From: Promethearchaeia archaeon
GTDB lineage: Archaea > Asgardarchaeota > Lokiarchaeia > Sigyniarchaeales > SOKP01
Length of the DNA: 64,000 bases
Assembly: GCA_029856145.1 (NCBI GenBank)
Contig: JAHQWK010000024.1
Location: forward strand, 1 to 64,000
Direction of reading: 5' to 3'
Shown here: positions 36,547 through 45,610 of the stretch, piece by piece
How positions within the stretch are numbered: position 1 is the stretch's first letter
Layout: each line of letters starts with the position of its first letter
Notes under the pieces: generated by a model
What the model saw: only the letters and a program-made list of their open reading frames with translations
What the model was told of the DNA's origin: nothing
Databases searched by the model: none
Program-made: the position numbers and the translations under genes

Positions 36547-36809
36547 AAATTTTTTAATTTTTTATATAACAATTAATCATTTATACTAATATTTTTATAG
36601 ATTAAAATTGAATGTTATTTTTCAATTTAAATTGTATAAATTATATCACGATTAACTGCTATAAATCTATCTTTTTTTAAGGAAATTATGATTGATTGAG
36701 TACATAGAAATAATCCAATATAGAAATTGAAACCCAATTTTAAGAAATAGGAAGAAAATTTATTGGATTTAAAAAGAAATAATAAAATAAAGGTATTAAA
36801 ATAGATTTG

Positions 36810-37508
36810 TTATTCGCGAGATTCTTTCTTCTTTAAAATAATTCTTGCATCTACACAAATTAATCCTTTTTCGTAAATAAACACGGGGTTGAGATCCATT
36901 TCATTAATCTCTTCGTGTTTAACCACGAGATCAGATATCGTTAATAACACATTTATTATTGCTTTAATATCTGCTTTAGGCTTTCCACGATATCCATCTA
37001 ATATTGGAAAACCCTTAATTTCATGAATCATCTCTTTAGCATCATATTCTGTTATTGGAGCAATTCTAAAACTAACATCCTCTAAGAGTTCAACTAAAAT
37101 ACCACCAATTCCAAACATTAACGCAGGACCAAATTGAGGGTCTGTAGTCATACCAATAATAAGTTCAGTAATTGGTTCATCAGCCATTTTTTGTACTGAA
37201 ATCTTTTTTTCCCTCTGAGATGGAATTTGCATTAGTTCATCGTAAGCTTTGTCTACGTCCTCTTTCGATTGTAAATTTAACTTTACCGCTCCAGTATCAG
37301 ATTTATGAACAACATCTTCTGCCATAAGTTTCAATACAATAGGAAAGCCAATCTCCTCGGCTGCAGAGACAGTTTCTTTTTTAGAAATAGTTAATTTTTG
37401 AACTGGAACAGGAATTCCAATTTCTCTAAGAAGCTCCTTAGATTCAAATTCAGTCAAAACTGTTTGGTTTGATTCAATCTTATTTTTCAAAACTTCAGCT
37501 ATATTCAT
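36810..37508 (-). CDS. acdB: ADP-forming acyl-CoA synthetase, beta subunit (ATP-grasp)
   Basis: 232 residues, the usual size of a separate beta subunit. ATP-grasp features: FESKELLREIGIPVP at the start, FPIVLKLMAEDVVHKSDTGAV (ATP-binding Lys and the His-containing VxHKSDxGGV-like motif), FGIGGILVELLEDVSFRIAP, and NEMDLNPVFIYEKG with the Mg-binding Asp/Asn. It pairs with the alpha subunit at 15209-16687. Transcribed alone, between the giant receptor gene and the P-type ATPase. The upstream 36547-36809 gap on the receptor side holds only AT-rich sequence. Confidence 0.88.
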   Translation of the reverse strand: MNIAEVLKNKIESNQTVLTEFESKELLREIGIPVPVQKLTISKKETVSAAEEIGFPIVLKLMAEDVVHKSDTGAVKLNLQSKEDVDKAYDELMQIPSQREKKISVQKMADEPITELIIGMTTDPQFGPALMFGIGGILVELLEDVSFRIAPITEYDAKEMIHEIKGFPILDGYRGKPKADIKAIINVLLTISDLVVKHEEINEMDLNPVFIYEKGLICVDARIILKKKESRE

Positions 37509-37669
37509 TATAATATTCCCGTTTTAGGATATTGAACTATTCCGTTCTAATTATTAAATTAAATTATAAAAAAAATATAAAATTAATTAAAAAGAATCAA
37601 AGAATAAAGTAAGGATAATTGAAAAAGACTATAAAATAAAATATAATTAAGAATAAAATTAAATGCGTA

Positions 37670-40513
37670 TTAAGATTTTTTCCATATTGTCATCCCTCTC
37701 CTCTTACGAATTCGCCATTTCCTCATCTCATCAACAACCGAAACGCTAAAAGCACCAACAAAAAGGGTTATCCAGTAATATGGGTGGAATAAAGGTACAA
37801 CATGAAATGCTATTCCCAATGGTGTAAATAGTATAAGTAATTGTAATCCTAAAGAAAGTCCAGTTGCCCAAAATAAATGTTTATTTGGAAACAAGTAAAA
37901 TGGTTTGATATTGGAAGTACATGTGTAAACAAACAATAATTCGCAAATGACTAGATTTGTAAATAATATCGATTGCGCTAATGAGATCGCATATAAGTTT
38001 GAAGCCGTACCCGCAGTTATAAAATCAGTACCTAACCTAGGATCAATTCCTGTTTGAGCCCATGCAGGGATTAATACACCCCAAAGTAGCAAATACAACG
38101 TTATATCTGTAATAGCTGTATAAATTCCAAGTAAAAGAACTGGACCTTTTATCTCAGGTAGTAAAGTGAATCCCTTTCTTGGTTTCTCTTTCATTACATC
38201 TGGATCCGTGGGCGTAAAGCCCAATACCATAGCGGGAATTCCATCCGTAGCTATGTTAAGCCATAAAATCTGAATTGGCGCAACTGGAAGGGCAAGAAAC
38301 ACAGATGAAAATAGTTTCATTACAATATATGCTACAAGAATTAAAAAGATCTCATCAAAATTAGTGCTTAACATGTATCGGAAGAATCCTTTAGTTGTTT
38401 CGAATATTCCACGTCCTTCTTCTATGGCATTTACAATTGTTGCGTAGTTGTCATCTATCAATATCATTTCTGAGGCTTCTTGAGTCACCTCAGTTCCTTT
38501 TAAACCCATCGCTACACCTACATGTGCTCCTTTCACAGCGGGGGCATCATTTACACCATCTCCGGTCATCGAAACCACTAAATCCAATTCCTTTAATCTA
38601 CGTAGAATCCTGAGTTTATGCTCTGATGTAACTCTCGCAAAAATATCTACAGCTTTAACTCTTTCCCGGAGATCATCATCACTCATTTCTTCTAATTCTA
38701 AGCCAGTAATAGCTTCACTTGATTCTGTTAATCCGATTTCATGTGCGATGGCAATAGCAGTAATCTTATGATCTCCTGTTATCATGATTGTCCTGATTCC
38801 TGCCATCCTGGCTTCTTCAATTGCGTCTTTTACTTCATCTCTAGCGGGATCAATAATTCCGGCTAAACCTAGATATATATAATCGCTTTCAATTTCTTCT
38901 TCAGTAAAATCTTCATTTAAAGGTTTATAAGCAATACCAAGAACTCTTAATGCATTTTTAGCAAATTCCTCATTCTTATTTAATATAATCTCTTTTACTT
39001 CATTAATTGGCTTCTCTTGTCCATGAAAAACCGCCTTACTAGCATTATTCAATAGAATATCTGGAGCACCTTTAATTAAAGCATAATTTCGATTATCTAT
39101 TTTTGATACTACGGACATCATTTTTCTATCAGAACTAAATGGAATTTCATAAATTTTTTCCGATTTAGTATCTAATTCCATTTTCATAGCTAAAACTTTA
39201 AGTGAGATCTCAGTTGGATCGCCGACCACATCTGTATCACTAGTCCCATCATTTCTAAGGGCAACATTGGAATTATTACAATACATACATACATCAAGAA
39301 ATCTTTTAAGATTGTTTTCATATGTTGCGGTAACTTGCTTTCCTTTCTCACCTACAATCTTTCCTTCAAGAGCATAACCAACACCTTCCACATTATACTC
39401 ATTTCCTCCAACAAAAACTTTTACAACTGTCATTTCGTTTTTTGTTAATGTACCTGTTTTATCTGAACAAATAACGCTTACCCTTCCCAATGTTTCTACT
39501 GCTGTAAGTTTACGAACCAGAGCATTACGATCAGCCATTTTGCGCATTCCTAAGGACATAACAACAGTAATTACAACTATTAAACCTTCGGGAACTGCAG
39601 AAACCGCTAAACTTATTGATATTTCAAATGCTTCAATAAGTTCATCAAGATTAAATGTTGTTGCTAATAAAAGAATTAGTTCCATTAGAAAAACTACTCC
39701 ACAGATTATTAGTATTAATATTCCTAAAAGCTTTCCAAATCTGTTTACCTCTTTTTGAAATGGACTAAGCTCAATTTTCTCTTCTTGCAAACTTACTGCT
39801 ATTTTACCTATCTCCGTATGCATTCCTGTTCCAATAACGATTCCTTCTCCATTTCCTCTAGTGATAATAGTGTTCATGTAGCCAAGATTAGTCCTATCGG
39901 CCAAAATCATTTTCTCCTCAACAGGATTTAATTGTTTTTTAACTGGTATTGATTCTCCAGTCAAAATTGCTTCATCAACATAAAGTGAGAATTCTCTATA
40001 AAGTCTGATATCCGCAGGGAATTTATCTCCATCTTCAAAAAGTGCGATATCTCCAGGAACAACATCTTCTACTCCAATTTCAATAACTCTTCCAGCCCTT
40101 CGAACTTTAGCAAAATGTGGTGCAAGTTTCTTAAGACTTTCAAGTGATTTCTCTGCTTGATACTCTTGGTAAAATCCTAAAATAGCATTTACTATCAAAA
40201 TTGCTGCAATCACTATAGCATCAGTATATTCTGAGGGCCACTCTTCTCCAGATTCAATGGATTCATATATTCCAATTGCTATTGAGATAATTATTGCAAA
40301 GATTAGAAGATAAATAAGGAAATCCTTAAATTGTCCTATGAAAATTTGCCAAGCCGTCTTACCCTTTTCTTTAATTAATTCATTTCTTCCATATTTCTCA
40401 AGTCTGGTTTGAGCCTCATTTTTAGTTAAACCCACCTCCATAGATGTATTCATTTTTTTAGCTACTTCTTCATAACTATTTGAGTGTGCTTGAATGTTAT
40501 CTAAATCCATCAT
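37670..40513 (-). CDS. P-type Ca2+-transporting ATPase (P2A/P2B-like)
   Basis: 947 residues with a full P2-type plan: N-terminal cation-ATPase domain, actuator with TGESIP, M4 ion site VSAVPEGL, phosphorylation loop ICSDKTGTLTKNE (Asp about 350), nucleotide-binding KGAPD, hinge TGDGVNDAPAVKGA, M6 ion site NIATDGIPAMVLGF, and C-terminal transmembrane bundle. The PEGL and N..TD ion residues match SERCA/PMR1-type calcium pumps rather than Na/K pumps. It probably exports Ca2+ or Mn2+ across the cytoplasmic membrane. Monocistronic by appearance. Confidence 0.9.
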   Translation of the reverse strand: MMDLDNIQAHSNSYEEVAKKMNTSMEVGLTKNEAQTRLEKYGRNELIKEKGKTAWQIFIGQFKDFLIYLLIFAIIISIAIGIYESIESGEEWPSEYTDAIVIAAILIVNAILGFYQEYQAEKSLESLKKLAPHFAKVRRAGRVIEIGVEDVVPGDIALFEDGDKFPADIRLYREFSLYVDEAILTGESIPVKKQLNPVEEKMILADRTNLGYMNTIITRGNGEGIVIGTGMHTEIGKIAVSLQEEKIELSPFQKEVNRFGKLLGILILIICGVVFLMELILLLATTFNLDELIEAFEISISLAVSAVPEGLIVVITVVMSLGMRKMADRNALVRKLTAVETLGRVSVICSDKTGTLTKNEMTVVKVFVGGNEYNVEGVGYALEGKIVGEKGKQVTATYENNLKRFLDVCMYCNNSNVALRNDGTSDTDVVGDPTEISLKVLAMKMELDTKSEKIYEIPFSSDRKMMSVVSKIDNRNYALIKGAPDILLNNASKAVFHGQEKPINEVKEIILNKNEEFAKNALRVLGIAYKPLNEDFTEEEIESDYIYLGLAGIIDPARDEVKDAIEEARMAGIRTIMITGDHKITAIAIAHEIGLTESSEAITGLELEEMSDDDLRERVKAVDIFARVTSEHKLRILRRLKELDLVVSMTGDGVNDAPAVKGAHVGVAMGLKGTEVTQEASEMILIDDNYATIVNAIEEGRGIFETTKGFFRYMLSTNFDEIFLILVAYIVMKLFSSVFLALPVAPIQILWLNIATDGIPAMVLGFTPTDPDVMKEKPRKGFTLLPEIKGPVLLLGIYTAITDITLYLLLWGVLIPAWAQTGIDPRLGTDFITAGTASNLYAISLAQSILFTNLVICELLFVYTCTSNIKPFYLFPNKHLFWATGLSLGLQLLILFTPLGIAFHVVPLFHPYYWITLFVGAFSVSVVDEMRKWRIRKRRGMTIWKKS

Positions 40514-40854
40514 AATAATATCAGTTTTTTTTATATGTTTTTGAAAAAAAAATAATTATTTTTCTTATATTCTAATTATTTAATTAATAAATTTAAATTC
40601 AATTATACTGATTAATAAAGAAAATATATTTCAAAAAATTGATAGTTCTCTAAAGTTAGAAGAAAAGAGCTCTAAAAAAAGATCTGAAGTTTTTATAATC
40701 ATTTCAAAAACATGTAATTTTCGATTCAACAGATCTAAGTCAAAAGAACCTAAATTGCTAATAAATATAAATACAAAATTTATATGTATAATATTTCTAA
40801 TAAAAGTTAAATTAAGTCTTCAAATTAAAAAAAAAACATTTGCTCTAGATCAAT
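40514..40854. other. Intergenic region between divergent P-type ATPase and membrane-operon genes
   Basis: About 340 bp of AT-rich DNA that must hold two divergent promoters. An open frame on the plus strand (about 40580-40879) has no ATG, GTG or TTG near its beginning and resembles no protein I know. No RNA gene or inverted repeat stands out. Confidence 0.4.
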
Positions 40855-41421
40855 ATGAGACCATCTCGAATTTTTAGAATGTTATTTAAGATTTTTATTT
40901 CCATACTAACTTTATCAGTTACCGTTGTTTCTATACTTGGTGGAATGTCTGCTTTTATGATCCTTCTAAATCCAGATAATATAGGAATAGATCCTGGTGA
41001 AATTGATATCAATTTTAATCCATCTCCATTAAATATTAACTTTACATTACCCTTTAATTTGACCAATGCAGGATATTTTGATTTGGAAAATCTTGAACTT
41101 AAAGTCGATCTTGCTATGAATTATAGTCATGTAGATTATCCTGTGCTAGGAGTAAATGAATCAAGAGTAATTCAAATATTCAATAAATCACAAAATTTTG
41201 GGACAATACCAAAAGGTATGACAGGGAACTTTAATTTTACCGGATTATTTAGTGACTTCAATTTTCCACCTTCATTCAATTTCACTTCAGATGTAGATTG
41301 GTCTATAGGTCCTCCCGCTATATTATTTTTTGCTAATTTCACTGTCAGTTTAGATTATTCAGTTGGGTTGCATTCAGTAATAATAGGTTTTATTAATATT
41401 CCTTTAGGAGGATTTCCATAA
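40855..41421 (+). CDS. Membrane-anchored extracytoplasmic protein, first gene of a three-gene membrane operon
   Basis: 188 residues: basic start (MRPSRIFRMLFK), one hydrophobic helix (about 11-35), then an extracytoplasmic beta-rich domain with repeated N-x-T/S sequons and regular strand pattern (INFTLPFNLTNAGYFDLENL, LAMNYSHVDYPVLGV). The domain order resembles LEA14/WHy-type beta-sandwiches, but that is only a shape impression. The next gene starts 12 nt downstream. Confidence 0.65.
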   Translation: MRPSRIFRMLFKIFISILTLSVTVVSILGGMSAFMILLNPDNIGIDPGEIDINFNPSPLNINFTLPFNLTNAGYFDLENLELKVDLAMNYSHVDYPVLGVNESRVIQIFNKSQNFGTIPKGMTGNFNFTGLFSDFNFPPSFNFTSDVDWSIGPPAILFFANFTVSLDYSVGLHSVIIGFINIPLGGFP

Positions 41422-41433
41422 GAGGTGTAACAA

Positions 41434-41913
41434 ATGGGTTCTTTTAAAAATATGCTAAGAGGTTTTATTTACACTGCTATATATGCTGTTGTTACAATTG
41501 TTATTCCGTTAGTTACATTCTCATGGCTTTTTCAGTTGACTGTTCAAGGGTTTCCCTTAGATTTTGAACAACAAGAATATCAAAGTATTTTATTTTGGGT
41601 AATTGCTTTTGGTTTAATTATTTGCGGTTGTGCATTTTTCTCACACTCATCCCCAAAACAGTCAGTCCGAAAAGCAGTGTTTGCTTTGATTCAAGTTATT
41701 GTTAATTGTTTATATTTATGGAGCTATAAATTTTCTGGAGCAACTGATATACAATTTACGATAACTGGTTATGGATTTTTCTCTTTGAACATTCAACAGA
41801 TGGTTTTAATATATATGGGTATATACTTTCTCACAATTGTTATAAAAATGTATGATATAATAGATTTTGCTGTTAATAGAGAGGAGATTCGAGAGAATCG
41901 AATGAAAGCATAA
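41434..41913 (+). CDS. Four-helix membrane protein, second gene of the operon
   Basis: 159 residues with about four hydrophobic helices (around 12-33, 49-68, 76-92, 110-130). GAGGTG ends 5 nt before the ATG. The C-terminus is charged (NREEIRENRMKA). No family recognised. Short spacing on both sides shows it is cotranscribed with its neighbours and the three products may form one membrane complex. Confidence 0.65.
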   Translation: MGSFKNMLRGFIYTAIYAVVTIVIPLVTFSWLFQLTVQGFPLDFEQQEYQSILFWVIAFGLIICGCAFFSHSSPKQSVRKAVFALIQVIVNCLYLWSYKFSGATDIQFTITGYGFFSLNIQQMVLIYMGIYFLTIVIKMYDIIDFAVNREEIRENRMKA

Positions 41914-41927
41914 AAGGGGTAAAAAAA

Positions 41928-42320
41928 ATGATTTTACAAGGAGCAGATTTTTATCAAGTTCTTGCCGATATTATTGGAGCAATATTAACCTTCTTAATGC
42001 CACTAGTAGCCCCGATTGGGCTCTGGATGACTGATTGGATTACAGTTGTATTTGGGTTTTTACAGCAAAACTTAGGTGGGGACTTAACACTATTTATTGT
42101 TATTTGCGTAGTTTTAATAGTATTGGGTATGATCGTTAATATTATTTGGCCGGGTGATCGCCCAGGTAGTATCTTTTCAAAAGAAAAAATCGAAGATTTA
42201 GAAGATAAAATTGAATCACATGAAGGAAAAGGTATAATTGATGAGATTACACGATGTAAAGACTGCGGTAACCCTATTGGCGATGCTGAAACGTGTTCTT
42301 TATGTGGTGCTCGAAATTAA
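41928..42320 (+). CDS. Membrane protein with C-terminal zinc ribbon, third gene of the operon
   Basis: 130 residues: two hydrophobic helices (about 14-32 and 53-74), a charged linker with EKIEDLEDKIESHEGKG, then CKDCGNPIG...CSLCGARN, a complete CxxC-x10-CxxC zinc ribbon at the very C-terminus. GGGGT lies shortly before the ATG. The ribbon would be cytoplasmic. The family is not recognised; the operon context suggests a partner of the two preceding membrane proteins. Confidence 0.68.
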   Translation: MILQGADFYQVLADIIGAILTFLMPLVAPIGLWMTDWITVVFGFLQQNLGGDLTLFIVICVVLIVLGMIVNIIWPGDRPGSIFSKEKIEDLEDKIESHEGKGIIDEITRCKDCGNPIGDAETCSLCGARN

Positions 42321-42345
42321 TAATTATAATTTCCTTATTTTCTTA

Positions 42346-42972
42346 TTATTTTTTGATTTTAAGTAGAAATTCAGCAACTCTTTTCCCAAGATCTTTAGCT
42401 ATCAAACCTCCTAATTCATCAACTTCATCTTTTCCTAAAAATTCCTTCAACTTATGTTTTTGTAAACTAGTAATCGGGATATTACCTTCAATTACAGGGT
42501 TCCCTAAAGCATTACCAATAACAACCATTCCTTGAATGAGAGCAAAATTAATTAAATCAGATATTACACCTTCTCCACCATTCCTTAAACCGGTTGAAGC
42601 CATTGGAGCAAAAATTACATCTTTTAACAAATAGTTTTTCATTTTCCATGGCCTGGAGCGGTCTATAAGGACTTTAATCTGAGAGCTCACTGAACCAAAA
42701 TAATTTGGAGCAGCTATCATTAATGCAGATGATCCTAATATAATGGTTTCTAATTTCTTAGTATCATCTTCTTTAGCTAACGGGCAATCATTTGGTGGCC
42801 GTAAGCATTGATCACATCCATTACAAGGAGTTAATTTATAGTCTGTAATATGAATTTTCTTTATTTCAAATTCTTCGTTTACAGATCTTATACCTTCAAT
42901 TGCTTCATCAATAAGAAAATTACAACTTTTATTCTTTCTGGGTGATCCAACTATCAAAGTTATTTTTATCAT
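42346..42972 (-). CDS. Iron-sulfur flavoprotein / NADPH-dependent FMN reductase family
   Basis: About 208 residues with a flavodoxin-like fold: phosphate loop LIVGSPRKNKSCNFL for FMN, APNYFGSVSSQIKVLIDR, and the compact cysteine motif CNGCDQCLRPPNDC that holds a [4Fe-4S] cluster in archaeal Isf proteins. Likely a ferredoxin- or NAD(P)H-linked electron carrier or oxygen/quinone-detoxifying reductase. I chose ATG at 42972 (before IKITLIVGS); a TTG at 42990 would add six residues. Convergent with the three-gene operon. Confidence 0.85.
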   Translation of the reverse strand: MIKITLIVGSPRKNKSCNFLIDEAIEGIRSVNEEFEIKKIHITDYKLTPCNGCDQCLRPPNDCPLAKEDDTKKLETIILGSSALMIAAPNYFGSVSSQIKVLIDRSRPWKMKNYLLKDVIFAPMASTGLRNGGEGVISDLINFALIQGMVVIGNALGNPVIEGNIPITSLQKHKLKEFLGKDEVDELGGLIAKDLGKRVAEFLLKIKK

Positions 42973-43101
42973 ACTCAAAATTTTCTCCAATAATAAATTA
43001 TATGTTTTATTAAATGAATAATATTAAATTTAAATTTAGTATCTATTCTAATTAGGTATAATAATAAGAATATTTATCATCGATATTTCAGTAGAAGATA
43101 T

Positions 43102-43851
43102 ATGGGCACTAATTACAATCTTGAAAGTTTTAAAAACAAAAAGGATCTTGTTGAGGAATTAAATTATTATAAATCTCTTATTATAAAGAAAATAAAGAAG
43201 GGAGATTATAATTCAGCTTTAGAAAAAGTAAGATCTGCATTAGTATTACTTGAAGAACACCAAGATTCTTTTAATATTAAAAAAGAGCATCTTGAATTTT
43301 ATGAATTAGCCAAACAAGTAAGGTCAGAATTATTGGATCATAGAACAATCTATGATCGCCGTTTCAATAATCTTTTAAGAGAAAAGCTCAATGAATCTAA
43401 TCTTGAAAATTTCTCGAAATTATTAGCCATGTTAAAAAATGATGTAGACCAAAATCTAGATAAATATAATTTAGGAGACATTTGTGCTAATATTAATAAA
43501 TACTTCAGATTTATTAAGAAAATGTATGAAATTCTGAGTTGTTATAAAGTTCTAAATTACCATGATGCTTCTGACAAAATTTTCGAATTTGTGAAAGAAA
43601 TTAAATCCGAGAATTTCCCAAATCTGAAGATGTTGATATTATTAACTTATCAAAATTTAGTAAAAGACAGATTATTCGAGTTTTCAAAGGAATTCGATAA
43701 ACTTCCAATTTCCACTCTTTCTAAAAAAATGGCTATAAACCAAAACCAGTTAATGAATTTTATTAATCTTATAAGAGAGCAACCTAGAAGTCCAATACAA
43801 GATTATAAGTCTAGAACACAAGAAATCGTATTCAAAAGATCGAGATTTTAA
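43102..43851 (+). CDS. Helical hypothetical protein, possible PCI-like C-terminus
   Basis: 249 residues, almost entirely alpha-helical. N-terminal region has a TPR/MIT-like hairpin (IKKGDYNSALEKVRSALVLL). The last 70 residues (RLFEFSKEFDKLPISTLSKK then NQNQLMNFINLI then EIVFKRS) resemble the winged-helix end of PCI domains (helix, LA-x-x-l motif, helix, hairpin). There is no signal peptide or cysteine cluster. No family identified. It lies between an iron-sulfur flavoprotein and a radical SAM gene, both on the other strand. Confidence 0.55.
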   Translation: MGTNYNLESFKNKKDLVEELNYYKSLIIKKIKKGDYNSALEKVRSALVLLEEHQDSFNIKKEHLEFYELAKQVRSELLDHRTIYDRRFNNLLREKLNESNLENFSKLLAMLKNDVDQNLDKYNLGDICANINKYFRFIKKMYEILSCYKVLNYHDASDKIFEFVKEIKSENFPNLKMLILLTYQNLVKDRLFEFSKEFDKLPISTLSKKMAINQNQLMNFINLIREQPRSPIQDYKSRTQEIVFKRSRF

Positions 43852-43863
43852 TATTAATAAGAA

Positions 43864-44787
43864 TCATAAACCCCGATAAAGTTCTGGTCGTAAAGTATCT
43901 TTATGAGTTATTCCATAATTTATGGTACTTAAGATATTTTCTTTTTCTCGATCTAAAATTCCCTTAATGGGTAAATAATTTGAGGCATGATTACTTCGGA
44001 ATATGCATTTTGCATTCTTGTTTTTAAAATCAATTTGATTTATAAAAGTTTTTAATTCTTGAAGAATCTCTATTGAATTCATCTCTAGAAATCCTCCTTT
44101 TAACTTTTTTTTAAAGATTTCAGTCCCTGAAGGAACCATGAGCGTAAGGAATGCAATATACCAAATCCTATCGTCATCCGGACATATTTTATTAACCAAA
44201 TCAGCTGATTCTAAAGCATGTTCTTGTGAAATTTCAGGATTATTTCCACCACCAAGGCCATTTATTAACGTTGCTGATAAAGTTATTCCAGCTTTCATCA
44301 ATTTTTTAGAAGCTTTAATGTGATCTGATTTATTTGCTTGTTTGTGTACCATTTCAAGTAAATTATCAGAACCAGACTCAAAACCAACATAAGCGATTTT
44401 AAGACCCGCCTCAAACAACATTTTTAGTTGTTCATCTGATTTTTTAAGTATATCTTTAGAGTGAGCATATACACCACACCTTTCTAAATTTGGAAAAAGT
44501 GTATATGCATATTTAGTTACATCTAATAGCTTCTCAGTAGGGGTAACCATTGCATTTCCATCTAAGAAAAAAATTTTTTTCACATTTGATCCATATTGTT
44601 TTCTTGCAATATCTAAATCTTTTTTTACTAATTTTACATCCCTAACTAAAAATTTTTTGCGAAGATTTGACATACAAAAATCGCATTTAAATGTACAACC
44701 TTCAGTTAATTGAATTAATAGAGAATATGCTTCACTTGGAGGTCTGAATACAGGTTGGCAATAATAAATTTCTTCCTTGTTTTGCAT
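43864..44787 (-). CDS. Radical SAM protein
   Basis: 307 residues. Cluster motif CTFKCDFC (CX3CX2C) at about residues 31-38, LDGNAMVTP and VGFESGSDNLLEMV follow as in the partial TIM-barrel of HemN/Elp3-type proteins (class with RPPSEAYSLLIQLTEGC at the front). It uses SAM and a [4Fe-4S] cluster for radical chemistry; substrate unknown. It is a paralogue of the protein at 54605-55513, with which it shares the RPP-x-EAYS-x-LI-x-x-T-x-GC start. Stop is 13 nt from the convergent helical protein. Confidence 0.85.
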   Translation of the reverse strand: MQNKEEIYYCQPVFRPPSEAYSLLIQLTEGCTFKCDFCMSNLRKKFLVRDVKLVKKDLDIARKQYGSNVKKIFFLDGNAMVTPTEKLLDVTKYAYTLFPNLERCGVYAHSKDILKKSDEQLKMLFEAGLKIAYVGFESGSDNLLEMVHKQANKSDHIKASKKLMKAGITLSATLINGLGGGNNPEISQEHALESADLVNKICPDDDRIWYIAFLTLMVPSGTEIFKKKLKGGFLEMNSIEILQELKTFINQIDFKNKNAKCIFRSNHASNYLPIKGILDREKENILSTINYGITHKDTLRPELYRGL

Positions 44788-44825
44788 TATTTAGTAAAAA
44801 AATAGTTATAATATTTTAATAGATT

Positions 44826-45509
44826 TCATTTCTTATCATCTGCATCAGCAGGTTTTTTCGGACAAGAATTTAGGTGGCGTCCAAGTCTAATAAATTCTTT
44901 GTTACAATAAGGGCATATCTTTTTTTCGGTAGATGTACTAGCTTTTCCTTCTGAATCTGTACTAACCTTTTTTCGTTTTTTCTTAAGCTTCGAAGGTATA
45001 ATATCCTCTATACTTGCGTCGTCAGGTGCAAACTCACAACTCTGAATATGCGAAGCCAGATTTTCCACGAACTCACCACAAAATGGACATTCATTAGTAA
45101 TATCAGCAAATTCTTCTGAATCTTCTAAACTCGCCTTTCCAGTTTTTCTTTTTTCAAATTTTAATGGAGTTTCTTCATCTTCTTCCTCAAATTCGTCAAG
45201 TGTTAAGTCAATTTCATTCTTAGATGTTATTTCTGCAATTTCAAACTCTTCTAATCTAATTTCTCTTTCCTTTATTTTTTTTTCAGCTATCTTTTTACTC
45301 TCTTCATATACTTCAGAAAAGCGTCGACTATTTTTACCTGGGTCATACAACCTGCATACTTGGCAGACAAATGCTCGAGAGCCTAAAGTTAGATCTCTGG
45401 CAATACAGTAGCACAAAGATTGAAGACTGTTACTGATATTACCTTTTGGCTCAAGGTTTTTACACACAATTTTTCTTGAATATTTAATTTTCTGTTTACG
45501 TCGCGGCAT
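44826..45509 (-). CDS. Protein with several zinc fingers and acidic linker
   Basis: About 227 residues. N-terminal MPRRKQKIKYSRK is strongly basic, followed by CKN...CYC...CQVC cysteines (about 14-52). The middle is acidic. Two C-terminal C2HC fingers follow: CPFCGEFVENLASHIQSC and CPYCNKEFIRLGRHLNSC, each CxxC-x9-H-x3-4-C. Between them a serine/lysine-rich linker. Such fingers bind nucleic acid or ubiquitin in eukaryotes; here the role is unknown. I chose ATG at 45509; a GTG at 45521 would add four residues. Next gene upstream is the JAMM protein on the same strand (about 100 nt gap). Confidence 0.7.
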   Translation of the reverse strand: MPRRKQKIKYSRKIVCKNLEPKGNISNSLQSLCYCIARDLTLGSRAFVCQVCRLYDPGKNSRRFSEVYEESKKIAEKKIKEREIRLEEFEIAEITSKNEIDLTLDEFEEEDEETPLKFEKRKTGKASLEDSEEFADITNECPFCGEFVENLASHIQSCEFAPDDASIEDIIPSKLKKKRKKVSTDSEGKASTSTEKKICPYCNKEFIRLGRHLNSCPKKPADADDKK

Positions 45510-45610
45510 AATGTAAATCACTAAAAAGAAGTATATAAAATAGTGATACTTAAAATTTAATTTTTTTGGATTGCAGTTTAATAAATAGATTTTTTTTTTA
45601 AAAATTTAAT

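Noticed and set aside
40580..40879. Plus-strand open frame of about 100 codons in the P-type ATPase/membrane operon gap
   Set aside because: No ATG, GTG or TTG near its beginning, overlaps the start of the next gene in another frame, and lysine/isoleucine-rich composition as expected from AT-rich noise.
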